From positions 248,001 through 312,000 of the forward strand of contig JADKBM010000004.1 in NCBI GenBank assembly GCA_016715115.1: a stretch of DNA of 64,000 bases, given 5' to 3'. Below the pieces are notes generated by a model. That model was not told the DNA's origin. It was given only the letters and a program-made list of their open reading frames with translations, and did not search any database. Shown here piece by piece: positions 24,645 through 33,348 of this stretch; positions within the stretch are counted from its first letter, which is position 1, and the number at the start of each line of letters is the position of its first letter. A program made the translations under genes and the position numbers. Origin of the DNA: Acidobacteriota bacterium. GTDB taxonomy: Bacteria; Acidobacteriota; Blastocatellia; Pyrinomonadales; Pyrinomonadaceae.

Positions 24645-27600
24645 ATGGCCGAACACGAAAGTCACCGTAAAAAGAACCTGACGGTCCTGGCGCGCAAACT
24701 AAGCCGTTTGACGAGCGAGCAAAAGCGCGCGGCGCTTGAATCGAGCGCCGCGCTCGCCGGCGTTTCGCTGCGCGTCAGCCGCCAGTTCGTCGAGGCCGTT
24801 CCCAAGGCGGCGAAAATCCTCAGCGCCGGAGATCTGCGCGAATGGGCCGAAATGGGACGGAGACTGGCGATGGGCAGCTCCGATCTCGGAGTTAAGTTCT
24901 TTGACTCGGGCGTCGCAGGGTTAAAATATGTCGCGCCCGAAGCGCGGCCTCTGGTTTTTCAGATCTGTGTCCGCCAACTCGTGCTTTCGAGCTCGATCTC
25001 GCTCGAAACCTTCGAACTCATTCCGCGGCTCGCCAAGGAAGTTGACGACGAACGGCTTTTCACCGACATTCTGCGCCTCGCATCGGAGATCGCCAACCGG
25101 TCGGCAAAACACAGCGCCGACTTTCTGCGTGCGACTCCGAACGTCGCCAAAGCGCTGAAGCGATTTCCAAATGATTCGGCGGCTGAATCTGCGGTCGCTC
25201 TCGCGATGAACTTCGCCGGGCGCACGGGCGGGATGACGGCGGATCTTTGGACGAGCCTGCCCGAAGCGCTGAATCGCGTCTCGGTTGAGAACGCCGTGCG
25301 TTTGATGAACGCAGCGATCAGATTTCTCGACTTCGGCGGGAGCGTAACGCTGCATTTCGTCGGCGCCGGAGGAATCGTGCTTGAGAAGGCCGCTGAGGTC
25401 TTCGATGTCTGGCGAGACGCGCTCGAGCGTGTCGCAAAACACGGAAACGCGATCCTGATCTCTTTCCTGCGGGCGACACCGCGGTTTTTCGTCCAACTTG
25501 CGTCACTCAAGAAACACGACGAGATTGTCACGGTCGCCGGCAAAGTCCTCAAACTCGTCGCCGAAATTGCCGAAAAAGACGCCGAAAGCGCGCTCGCCGC
25601 ATTCCGTTCATCAGCCGGAGCGCTCAAAAAGGTTTCGCTCGATCAGTTTGAGGAATGGATCGAAACCGGCCTCGCCGAGAAAGAAAACGCATCGGCCAAA
25701 GCGCGCAAGAGCTATTTCGCGCTCGAAACGCGGCAGTCGAACGAACTGCTTCAGGAAGCGCAGGAAGGTTTGCCGCTCGACGCTGTTCAAACCGTGTTGC
25801 GTATCTATGTCGAAGGCCTGACCGGCAAACAGATCGAGGTTGCGCCGCTTTCGGCGATGCCGCAGGAATCAAGGATCGGCGACGGCAAAACGATCTATCT
25901 TCCGGCGAACGTGAACGAGTTTGACTCGGAAGATCTCGATTTCCGCCTGTACAAAGTACTCGCCGCACACGGCGCCGGTCAGATCGAGTTCGGCACCTTC
26001 GAAAAGGACACCAAGCAGCTCAAAGCGGCGTTCGCCGAACTGGGCGAACTATATGCGGCGACCGCCGATCAAACCGACGCTTTCTCGCTCGCCGGTTACA
26101 TCGAGGACGTGCAGAAGGGCGATCGGGCTTTGTCCGACGACGAACTCAGGGCGGAGGTCAAGAAACGCGTCAAGAAACTGCCGAAGGATTCCGACTATCG
26201 CGCCGTTCTGCAGGTTTTCCCGGAACCGCGTCTGGCGCGCAAAATCTTCGGCACGATGGAAAACGCGCGCATCGACGCGTCGTTGCGCCGGTCATATCGC
26301 GGTCTGCGCAAGGACCTCGACCTGATGCGCGATTTTCTGCGCCAGCGCCGTCCGTTCATTTTCGACATTCCGATGAATCAGGTCCCATTCGAACTCTTGT
26401 TCCAGATCACGCTTTGCGGCGGCGCGACCGACGATGCGCGACAGTTTTACGGTCAGATCGTCTCGGAGATCGAAACGATCGTCGAAAAATATCTGACACG
26501 TTGGTCGGAAGCGGCCGACTTGCAAATCCGAAATCAGAAATCACAAATCCGAAATCCCAATGTCGCCGACAGTTTGATGGCCACCTCGCGCGTCTATACG
26601 CTCTTTCAGAACATCACGCCTGAAGAGACGCAATCGCAGGAATCGCAGACCGAAGAAAAGGGCGAGTTCGCCTACGACGACAAAACGGCGGAGGAATCGG
26701 TGCTGGAAAGTCAGGTAGAGCGCGAACGGAAGCAGAAGAAATCACAGGACATTAAGGATCTGTTCAATGCCTGGAACGCGCTCGAGGACGACGACGACGA
26801 GCCCGACGATCTGCAGGGCGCCGAGGCTTGGTCTTCATCCGAGATGCCCGAACAACCGCTCGAAGCCGGCGACGTCGCCTTCAGCTACGACGAATGGGAT
26901 CGCGACCTTTCGGATTACCGCGTCGGCTGGAGCCGCGTCATCGAAAAGAAGGTCCGTCAGGGCGATCGCAATTTCGTTGAACTCGCGCGCTCGCGCTATC
27001 GCGGCGTGATCTCATCGATCCGGCACCAGTTTCAGCTGATGAAGCCCGAGAATCTGACGCGCATCAACCGTGAGATCGACGGCGAGGATTACGATCTGAA
27101 CGCATTGATCGACTATGTCGTCGACAAACGCGCCGACGGGCGGCAATCGGAGAACATTTACACCAAACGACTTAGAAAACAAAGGGATGTCGCAGTTTCG
27201 CTGCTTTTGGATCAATCGTCATCGACGGCGCGGACGATCACACGCAATCCGCTGCAGCCGTACACACACCCCGGACGCCGCATCATCGAGATCGAAAAGG
27301 AAGGTTTGGTGCTGATGAGCGAAGCGCTCGAGGCGGTCGGCGACGTCTATTCGATCAGCGGTTTCACGAGCGAGGGTCGGCGAAACGTCAAATTCTATGT
27401 CGTCAAGGATTTTTCGGAGAAATACTCGGAAGAGATCGAACGCCGGATCGGCGGGATCACATTTCAGAACAACACAAGGATGGGCGCCGCGATCCGCCAC
27501 GCCGCGGCGAAGCTCGTCCGCCAGGAATCGCGCACAAAACTTCTGATCATCCTCACTGACGGCCGACCGTACGACCACGATTACGGCGACGCGCGATACG

Positions 27601-27791
27601 CCCGCGAGGATGTCCGCGAAGCGCTGACGGAGGCTAAAATCCAGGGCATCACGCCGTTCTGCATCACGATCGACCGCGAATCCGAATCCGAACTCCGCGA
27701 TCTTTACGGCGACGTCGGCTACACGATCATCGACGATGTTCTGAGTTTGCCCGAGCGTATGCCGAATATTTACCGCCGACTGACGAGCTAG
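24645..27791 (+). CDS. NorD/CbbO-like VWA-domain protein
   Basis: 1048 aa, cytoplasmic. The N-terminal ~380 residues are helical repeats with recurring FLRATPxxxK patterns (FLRATPNVAKAL, FLRATPRFFVQL), as in NorD. The C-terminal VWA domain (about 845-1045) has the MIDAS motif DQSSST near residue 856, then RTKLLIILTDGRPYDHDYGD. NorD-type proteins work with MoxR-family AAA+ ATPases (NorQ/CbbQ) to remodel or activate metalloenzymes. No MoxR gene is in the window. Residues around 627-640 (QIRNQKSQIRNPN) look like an in-frame heptamer repeat. It starts 130 bp after the FHA gene. Confidence 0.85.
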   Translation: MAEHESHRKKNLTVLARKLSRLTSEQKRAALESSAALAGVSLRVSRQFVEAVPKAAKILSAGDLREWAEMGRRLAMGSSDLGVKFFDSGVAGLKYVAPEARPLVFQICVRQLVLSSSISLETFELIPRLAKEVDDERLFTDILRLASEIANRSAKHSADFLRATPNVAKALKRFPNDSAAESAVALAMNFAGRTGGMTADLWTSLPEALNRVSVENAVRLMNAAIRFLDFGGSVTLHFVGAGGIVLEKAAEVFDVWRDALERVAKHGNAILISFLRATPRFFVQLASLKKHDEIVTVAGKVLKLVAEIAEKDAESALAAFRSSAGALKKVSLDQFEEWIETGLAEKENASAKARKSYFALETRQSNELLQEAQEGLPLDAVQTVLRIYVEGLTGKQIEVAPLSAMPQESRIGDGKTIYLPANVNEFDSEDLDFRLYKVLAAHGAGQIEFGTFEKDTKQLKAAFAELGELYAATADQTDAFSLAGYIEDVQKGDRALSDDELRAEVKKRVKKLPKDSDYRAVLQVFPEPRLARKIFGTMENARIDASLRRSYRGLRKDLDLMRDFLRQRRPFIFDIPMNQVPFELLFQITLCGGATDDARQFYGQIVSEIETIVEKYLTRWSEAADLQIRNQKSQIRNPNVADSLMATSRVYTLFQNITPEETQSQESQTEEKGEFAYDDKTAEESVLESQVERERKQKKSQDIKDLFNAWNALEDDDDEPDDLQGAEAWSSSEMPEQPLEAGDVAFSYDEWDRDLSDYRVGWSRVIEKKVRQGDRNFVELARSRYRGVISSIRHQFQLMKPENLTRINREIDGEDYDLNALIDYVVDKRADGRQSENIYTKRLRKQRDVAVSLLLDQSSSTARTITRNPLQPYTHPGRRIIEIEKEGLVLMSEALEAVGDVYSISGFTSEGRRNVKFYVVKDFSEKYSEEIERRIGGITFQNNTRMGAAIRHAAAKLVRQESRTKLLIILTDGRPYDHDYGDARYAREDVREALTEAKIQGITPFCITIDRESESELRDLYGDVGYTIIDDVLSLPERMPNIYRRLTS

Positions 27792-27798
27792 GTCTTTG

Positions 27799-27872
27799 TT
27801 TGGAGTTCCGCCCTTAGGCGGCGAGTTAGGAGTTCCGCCCTCAGGCGGCGAGTTAGGAGTTCCGCCTTCAGG
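27799..27872. repeat. REP-like palindrome family D, three tandem copies
   Basis: GGAGTTCCGCCCTCAGGCGG-type units at 27799, 27828 and 27855, each containing the small palindrome CCGCCxTCAGGCGG. Other copies are at 29.02, 43.84 and 60.6 kb. Confidence 0.85.
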
Positions 27873-27882
27873 CGACGTTGCG

Positions 27883-28374
27883 ATGGATCTTCTTCAATCA
27901 TTAAGCGCCGGAACGATCGTGTTCGGGATCCTGATTCCCGGCGTGCTAGGTCTTGCGTCCGCGATACTGGCAGTTTGCGGGTTCGCCGATCTGTGGATCG
28001 TCCATCGTCGCCGCAAATGGCCGACCGCATCCGGATCGGTCGTCGCGAGCGAGATCCTGACTCCCCACCGCCGCGGATGCCGCCCGTTTATCACGTATCG
28101 CTTTCAAGCCAACGGGTACGAGTACCAAAGTTCGAACTTCTTCCACGGACAGGCAAATTCCGGCTACAGTCGACCGGAGGCGGAACGCCGAATCGCGGGA
28201 TTCCCGCCCGGAACGCCCGTCACCGTCCATTATGATCCGGCCGATCCTCACCGGTCGGTGGTCGTCATTAGAACGATATTCTGGAAATTCATGCTCGGAT
28301 CGGCGCTGTTCGCGATCGCGGCCGCCGGATCCGCGGTGATCGCGTCCGTCGTCGAATTCTTCGGAAGGCGCTGA
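27883..28374 (+). CDS. DUF3592 membrane protein
   Basis: 163 aa from the ATG at 27883. The in-frame extension to 27796 is translated REP sequence (GVPPSGGELGVPPSGG) and is probably not used. Helix 1 (about 13-36), a beta-rich extracytoplasmic-like domain with ASGSVVASEI, YRFQANGYEYQS and FPPGTPVTVHYDPADPHRSV, then helix 2 (about 132-155). The GxxVxVxYDPxxPxxS motif is diagnostic of DUF3592. Function unknown. Confidence 0.85.
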   Translation: MDLLQSLSAGTIVFGILIPGVLGLASAILAVCGFADLWIVHRRRKWPTASGSVVASEILTPHRRGCRPFITYRFQANGYEYQSSNFFHGQANSGYSRPEAERRIAGFPPGTPVTVHYDPADPHRSVVVIRTIFWKFMLGSALFAIAAAGSAVIASVVEFFGRR

Positions 28375-28427
28375 ATCGGAAATCAGCGTTTGCACATTCC
28401 CTTGTCCACCTTTTAACGTAGGAACCT

Positions 28428-29003
28428 ATGAGCATTGCGACAAAAACGGGTGACAAGGGCAAAACGGCGCTGATTGGCGGCGAGCGCGTTTCGAAGGCTG
28501 ACTTTCGGGTCGAAACTTACGGGACGATCGATGAACTCGGCGCGGCGATGGGCTTTGCGCGTTCGATCTGCGGCGATGCGGCGATCAACGATCTGACGAA
28601 GACGATCCAGCGCGAACTTTTTCTGGTGGCCGGGTCGGTTGCGAACCCAAAATTCGAAGACGCGCCGAAGCCTTATGTGACGCCGGAAATGGTCGATCAA
28701 CTGACCGCGGAAGTCACCCGGATCGAGTCGATGGAAGGGATATTGTCGGACTGGAGCCTTCCCGGCGACGTTTCATCGGCGGCTGCATACGACATCGCCC
28801 GGACGATCTGCCGCCGCGCCGAGCGCTGCGTCGTTCGGATGCACGAGTCGGGCGAGAACGTCGACACGCAGATCATCACCTATCTCAATCGCCTTTCGGA
28901 CCTCCTCTGGCTGATCGGCCGCTTGCTCGAACTCAACGCCGGCGTCGATTCCTCGCTTCGCGACGACGAACACAAGGGCTCAAAGTGGTCGCGGGCCTGG
29001 TGA
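28428..29003 (+). CDS. Cob(I)yrinic acid a,c-diamide adenosyltransferase (PduO type)
   Basis: 191 aa. The N-terminal ATP-binding signature TKTGDKGKTALIGGERVSK and the helix segment ARTICRRAERCVVRM followed by YLNRLSDLLWLIGR are those of PduO-type ATP:corrinoid adenosyltransferases, which form trimeric helical bundles and make adenosylcobalamin from cob(I)alamin. TAGGA lies 7 bp before the ATG. It stands alone among unrelated genes, and no cobalamin synthesis cluster or riboswitch is visible. Confidence 0.95.
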   Translation: MSIATKTGDKGKTALIGGERVSKADFRVETYGTIDELGAAMGFARSICGDAAINDLTKTIQRELFLVAGSVANPKFEDAPKPYVTPEMVDQLTAEVTRIESMEGILSDWSLPGDVSSAAAYDIARTICRRAERCVVRMHESGENVDTQIITYLNRLSDLLWLIGRLLELNAGVDSSLRDDEHKGSKWSRAW

Positions 29004-29015
29004 TTTGCGATCGTG

Positions 29016-29107
29016 TTTGGAGTTCCGCCTTCAGGCGGCCCTGAATCGCCATTTTGTTTGGATTTCCGCCTTCAGGCGGCCCTGAATCGCCATTTTGTTT
29101 GGATTTC
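29016..29107. repeat. 41 bp tandem duplication carrying REP-like family D
   Basis: GTTTGGAGTTCCGCCTTCAG begins at 29016, repeats at 29057 (GTTTGGATTTCCGCC) and starts again at 29098: a 41 bp period with one base change. Confidence 0.85.
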
Positions 29108-29580
29108 AATCCCGCCGCACGGAAAGAATTCGTTTATCCTATCTAACTTGTTCGCGACTTAACCAACGTGCGATTCACCTCAAACCATCCAAAACACATA
29201 AGCCCTGCTAATCAAAAGCGCCTAACACAATCATCAAATCGAATTTGACGCTTCCAGATCACGCGGAACAAAATGTTGGCAATTCCGACAGAATCGCAAG
29301 CCGCGTGCTTTCGGGAGCGCGATTTGGGGGAATCGGGCTCGAAACAGGGGGAACCAGGGGACCGGATCGAGGTGGTCCGAGTTATTTGACGCCTTGAGTA
29401 GAAGGGCGTTTCGCCAATTGCAGAGTACTTCGCGAGGTGGTAATGCTCAAACAAGGGCACACTCGGCCGACGGAAAATCGGCAAATAGGTTTAACGAAAC
29501 AACGGCGGATCGCGATCAGTGCGATCGGTCGTTTTTTGGTTTTTGAACGAAGATCTTTACGTTAATGAACTTGGGGCTTA
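29108..29580. other. Intergenic region at the left boundary of the accessory region
   Basis: 473 bp. No gene, RNA or clear integration site seen. A GGTTT/CGATCAGTGCGATCG short palindrome lies near 29513-29527. The next genes have weaker coding style and many exported products. Confidence 0.5.
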
Positions 29581-29598
29581 GTGGTCAGGGAGACGATT

Positions 29599-29904
29599 AT
29601 GCGCGCACTCATTTCTACGCCGTTTTTTCGGGGAGGCAGAACAGTCTTGAAGAAGGAGGAGGTCCGAGACTACGAAGGTCTGAATGTTGCGTTGGCAACG
29701 TGGTATCTGCAGACGCTGATAGACCAGTTTGAATCTGATAAGAATACCCTATACACCGGTCGCAACGCTGTTCGGGCGGCTCTTGCCGCGTATAACCGCG
29801 GTCGCCGCGAGGTTCTTAAGTACGGACTCGGAAAACCCCAAACGAAATCAGGGACTTTCTATGCCGACTCAGTGCTTGCTTGTGAGAGAATTTTGAAGAA
29901 ATAG
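29599..29904 (+). pseudogene. C-terminal fragment of a lytic-transglycosylase-like protein
   Basis: 101 aa from ATG 29599 (GTG 29581 also possible). LNVALATWYLQTLIDQF and AVRAALAAYNRGRREVLKYG match the C-terminal helices of SLT-type lytic transglycosylases (compare the family's ALAAYNAG box). The upstream lysozyme-like part with the catalytic Glu is absent, and no signal peptide exists. It is either a decayed gene or a toxin-tip piece detached from its carrier, in keeping with the neighbouring RHS tips. Confidence 0.6.
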
Positions 29905-29928
29905 ACCTTAGACCAGGAGAATCGACAA

Positions 29929-30621
29929 ATGTTCAATCGTCAAACCAAGTTTATCGGATTGCTTTGTCTGATAACAATCGAATTTGCCCTTTCTTGTCGG
30001 CAGCCTCCACCTGTGACGCCGGCGCAAAAGTCTAATCTAAATTCCGATCTCAATATTGTTGGGTCTGGCCGGTTCTTGCCGACTGACAAAGCGGACGAAA
30101 ATCAAGGATATTATGACTTCAAAGTCATGCGCTTAAGCCCGCCGAACGAGGGCCAGAACGGTCGGATCATCGTTTCGGATGAGAAGGGTAACACCGTATA
30201 TGATCAATCGTTCACCGTGCTCGTTTCGGCCGCTATCGTTCCGATCGAACACGGCTCGGAACAACTTGTGATCCGTTACAATGAATACGCTTCGACAGAC
30301 TCTCTTCGTATTCTCAGTTTTTCCAGCGGAACGTTGAGAGTCTTCGCTGACGACCTTGCCGTTTTTGGGACGCTCGCCTTCCTCCCCGATGAGGATGTCC
30401 AATTGGCGGCACAAAGTCCTCGATTGCTTCTGGATATCGGTCGGGCAAAGAGCGATTTCGGAATGGATTTCAGCGTCAGGATGTATCGGTTGGAGGAAGG
30501 GGTGTACAGATACGTCCGTGCCGTTGATTACAAGCGAATACTCAAGGAACTTCGTGAAGGGCCCAAGAGTAACAGTGCCTTCACCTTCGTGCGAAATAGC
30601 GTTCACGTTCACGCGAAATAG
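29929..30621 (+). CDS. Hypothetical lipoprotein
   Basis: 230 aa. AGGAGA lies 8-9 bp before the ATG. The N-terminus MFNRQTKFIGLLCLITIEFA ends in LSC, a lipoprotein-type cleavage site, followed by a Pro-rich linker and a beta-rich domain (IIVSDEKGNTVYDQSFTVLV, LVIRYNEYASTDSLRILSF). The 3' end contains three near-copies of a GCGAAATAG/TGTTCA motif running past the stop codon. Immediately downstream of the transglycosylase fragment, so it could be its immunity partner; that is inference. Confidence 0.65.
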   Translation: MFNRQTKFIGLLCLITIEFALSCRQPPPVTPAQKSNLNSDLNIVGSGRFLPTDKADENQGYYDFKVMRLSPPNEGQNGRIIVSDEKGNTVYDQSFTVLVSAAIVPIEHGSEQLVIRYNEYASTDSLRILSFSSGTLRVFADDLAVFGTLAFLPDEDVQLAAQSPRLLLDIGRAKSDFGMDFSVRMYRLEEGVYRYVRAVDYKRILKELREGPKSNSAFTFVRNSVHVHAK

Positions 30622-30687
30622 TGTTCATCTTGGTGCGAAATATGCAATGATCCGGGGAAAAGTGAACGATGACGGAGATACCGAGAA

Positions 30688-31164
30688 ATGAAAGTACGAA
30701 GAATCTTGTCAATTTCCTTTGCAACAATCATCTTATTGCTTTGTGTAAAATTCTATGGTGAGTGTATAGGTTTTGATCAAGGATATTCGTTAGCTGAGCA
30801 AATTGACGGAAAATCTGATATCAAGCTAAGCGGTGGTGTGCCGACTACATACAGTTTTCTGGCAGAACGATACTATTTTATGGGATGTTTTCTGATCCTT
30901 TTTGTGTTCGGAAAAATGTTAAAGAATCAGATCATCTCGCCATTAGTTTGCATTTCTTCATTGGGCATAATCGTGTACCAAATCTGGCTAATGTATTCAC
31001 TGAAAATGGAACGTTTTCTAAGCGTGAGTAATTATGACATTCTACTGCGCAATTCTATTCTTTTTGATCGCTTTTGCTTTTTCATTGTGCTTTTGTTGCT
31101 AACTATTGAAATTGCTAACATTATTGCTTTTTCACGAGACCGAGTAAAAACAGTTAATTTGTAA
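30688..31164 (+). CDS. AT-rich integral membrane protein of unknown function
   Basis: 158 aa with about four hydrophobic segments (near 5-23, 64-80, 86-104 and 128-150). Codon use is far more A/T-rich than in the flanking genes (TTA, ATT and AAA are common), a sign of recent transfer. GGAG lies 13 bp before the ATG. It sits directly before the first RHS tip. Multi-pass membrane proteins of this size are frequent immunity proteins for pore-forming toxins, but no homology is recognised. Confidence 0.6.
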   Translation: MKVRRILSISFATIILLLCVKFYGECIGFDQGYSLAEQIDGKSDIKLSGGVPTTYSFLAERYYFMGCFLILFVFGKMLKNQIISPLVCISSLGIIVYQIWLMYSLKMERFLSVSNYDILLRNSILFDRFCFFIVLLLLTIEIANIIAFSRDRVKTVNL

Positions 31165-31204
31165 ATCGATACGCCTGTCGCATCGATGAGGTAATTGATT
31201 TCAG

Positions 31205-32230
31205 GTGAAACGTGAGATGCAGGGCGCGACGACAAAGGAAACCAATTCGAGCGGAGCCGTTACCGGAACGAACGAGCTCGACCCGTTGGGGCGCACGGTC
31301 GATTCAAGCGGCGCTTACAATTACGACGGAACGAACGATTACGGTGTTCCCGCGGCGGGATTCTATACTCCCGGAAGCGTTCCCGGAGTTTGCGGTACGA
31401 CGTTCGGGGTTTCGATGTCGTGCGCGATCGTCAATGGATCCGAGTTTCAGCAGCGCAGCCTTCAACAAATAATTGGCTACAACGATTGGAACCTCAACAA
31501 CGCGTTTATTTCGATCGGACAAAACATTATCCGCAATGCGAATCGAGGTCAAAGTGGCTATGAAGGAGGAAGCGCAAATGTCGGAATGGGGCAGAACATG
31601 ATAAATAGCGCAACATTCTGGAATTACTGGGATCGAGGACTTTTATGGCTTGGTAGCACAGACCGTAGAGAAGGAGGTGGCTCTGAACCAAAGTTACGAC
31701 CAATAACACCGCCGCCGCCACCGCCACCGCCTGGCTTCGACAAGGATGAAATCAAGTATATTGACAATGCGTTGAAAAACGCGGAGCAAATTACGAAGAA
31801 GAACAAATGTGATATGGCGTTGAGCAAATTCGGAATTCCAAGCTTAAATGCCCTGTTGCTTAAGTATAGTGCAGGCGGAAGTTGGACGGGCAAAATTGAT
31901 GACGGTCGGCAGGAAGCAATTACGATCTTGGATGACAAAGGTAACCAATTGAATCTGGGTGCCGATCCAAAAGGAATTCCTGCCTTCGTGAAAGGCGGTA
32001 CGACCTACCTAAACTCGGGGTTTTTCAGCGGAACGTCGTTCCCGGAATTGAGACGGGCCATAATTTTGATTCACGAGGCGGTACATCAATTCGGCAATCT
32101 CAAAGATCTTACTTTTAATTCCTCGGGACAGAAAGGGAGCAAAACCGGATCACGTAATTTAACAAAGAAGATTGTCGAGAACTGCTATCCAGCCGCCAAG
32201 AGTCTGATTAAGGAACTAGAAAATCTCTAA
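31205..32230 (+). CDS. Orphan RHS-repeat tip with HExxH metallopeptidase-like tail (cassette 1)
   Basis: 341 aa from a GTG at 31205; no signal peptide and no upstream RHS shell. Residues 5-75 are RHS/YD core (GTNELDPLGRTVDSSGAYNY, DGTNDYGVPAAGFYTPGS), including the PxxxxD/DPxG-rich end that precedes variable toxin domains. Residues 76-165 are a spacer ending in a run of eight prolines. The tail has a possible zinc motif H290-E-x-x-H294 (HEAVHQFG). In polymorphic toxin systems such tips are swapped onto a full RHS protein by recombination in the core. As it stands it is probably a silent or displaced cassette. Confidence 0.75.
   Translation: MKREMQGATTKETNSSGAVTGTNELDPLGRTVDSSGAYNYDGTNDYGVPAAGFYTPGSVPGVCGTTFGVSMSCAIVNGSEFQQRSLQQIIGYNDWNLNNAFISIGQNIIRNANRGQSGYEGGSANVGMGQNMINSATFWNYWDRGLLWLGSTDRREGGGSEPKLRPITPPPPPPPPGFDKDEIKYIDNALKNAEQITKKNKCDMALSKFGIPSLNALLLKYSAGGSWTGKIDDGRQEAITILDDKGNQLNLGADPKGIPAFVKGGTTYLNSGFFSGTSFPELRRAIILIHEAVHQFGNLKDLTFNSSGQKGSKTGSRNLTKKIVENCYPAAKSLIKELENL
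31220..31431 (+). repeat. 212 bp RHS-core direct repeat, copy 1 (copy 2 at 33454-33665)
   Basis: The two segments align without gaps and differ at about six positions, all near the ends; the central ~170 bp appear identical. Downstream sequences are unrelated at the DNA level. Such a conserved core with divergent tails is expected at a recombination module. Confidence 0.9.
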
Positions 32231-32245
32231 GTTTGGAGGTGAAAA

Positions 32246-33265
32246 ATGCGTGCGATGAATCCGAGTTCAACTCTCATGATCTTTTTATTCCTTGTCGGAA
32301 TAAACCTTGTGGTATTAGCTCAGACGAACTCCGACTGGAAGCTGAGCAGAATTGCAGAACCGAATTCAACAAGCGGGTTCAACCGAATCGCTTTCACGGA
32401 TATGAGTACCGGGTGGGCGACAAGCGGCGACGGCGTTCTGTTTTTGACGCTCGACGGTGGCGCAAGTTGGCGAAAATTAAGCATTCTTCCTGACACGAAC
32501 CTTGTCGGGACGTTCTTCATTGACCGGCGAACCGGTTGGATCTCGGGCGGAATGAAAGTCGCTAAAGCCAAAATTCAGCCCCAGGTTTGGAGGACCACGG
32601 ACGGACGCAACTGGTTGCCCGGTTCCGGATTTGACGGGATGTTTGGGACGCTGAATGACGTCTTTTTCGCCGATTCGAATCGCGGTTGGGCGGTCGGAGC
32701 AATCGAATCAAACGGCCAAAGTCATGGCGCAATCTTTTGCACGAACGATGGCGGCAGCTCATGGAAGATGACCTTTGATGCGAAAGTGGGCTTCCTGAAT
32801 CGAGTTCTCGTGACGGAGACGAACACGATTTGGACCGTCGGTGAACGGGAGATTCTAAAATCAACTGACGGAGGGAAGAGTTGGAAATCCAGCCACAGGG
32901 AAGATAACGTAGATTTTTTTGCGATTGCATCTCCTAAGGCCGGGAGCATCGTGGCTGTCGGCAGCGAGGGTACGATCCTATTCAGTGAAAATTCAGGCGA
33001 TTCCTGGCACTCCGCCACATTGGATCCGGCAGCGCGTGACAATTGGTATTCTGCGGTTGAATTCGTTAACGAAACGACCGGTTATGCGGCCGGCGGTTTC
33101 GGCGGAAGTTCCGGGTTGGTCGTGACACGCGACGGTGGCAAGTCTTGGTCCAGAATCGACATCAACCTCAGTGATGGGTTCATTCAGGACATCGCTTTGA
33201 AGGCTGGAAAGATTTTTTTGCTTGGCCCGGATGGATCGGTCGCCTCAGCCCGGACTCAGAATTAG
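32246..33265 (+). CDS. Secreted Asp-box/YCF48-like beta-propeller protein
   Basis: 339 aa. A perfect GGAGGT lies 5-6 bp before the ATG, 15 bp after the RHS tip stop codon. A signal peptide (to NLVVLAQ) is followed by about six propeller blades marked by Asp boxes: TLDGGASWRKL, TTDGRNWLP, TNDGGSSWKM, STDGGKSWKS, SENSGDSWHS and TRDGGKSWSR, with GWA/GWI strands typical of YCF48/BNR folds. The family name refers to a photosystem assembly factor, but no photosynthesis is implied. Its location makes it a candidate periplasmic immunity protein for cassette 1, or simply a surface protein. Confidence 0.8.
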   Translation: MRAMNPSSTLMIFLFLVGINLVVLAQTNSDWKLSRIAEPNSTSGFNRIAFTDMSTGWATSGDGVLFLTLDGGASWRKLSILPDTNLVGTFFIDRRTGWISGGMKVAKAKIQPQVWRTTDGRNWLPGSGFDGMFGTLNDVFFADSNRGWAVGAIESNGQSHGAIFCTNDGGSSWKMTFDAKVGFLNRVLVTETNTIWTVGEREILKSTDGGKSWKSSHREDNVDFFAIASPKAGSIVAVGSEGTILFSENSGDSWHSATLDPAARDNWYSAVEFVNETTGYAAGGFGGSSGLVVTRDGGKSWSRIDINLSDGFIQDIALKAGKIFLLGPDGSVASARTQN

Positions 33266-33348
33266 CATGGCAAAAAGATTGGGAAAACAATTAGACAACC
33301 AATTCCTACTATTTCTACTCAAGCGTTCTCGGGAGACTCCTGTTTGAA

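Noticed and set aside
32246..33265. Photosystem II assembly factor
   Set aside because: The YCF48-like label only reflects the Asp-box propeller. Nothing photosynthetic is in the window.
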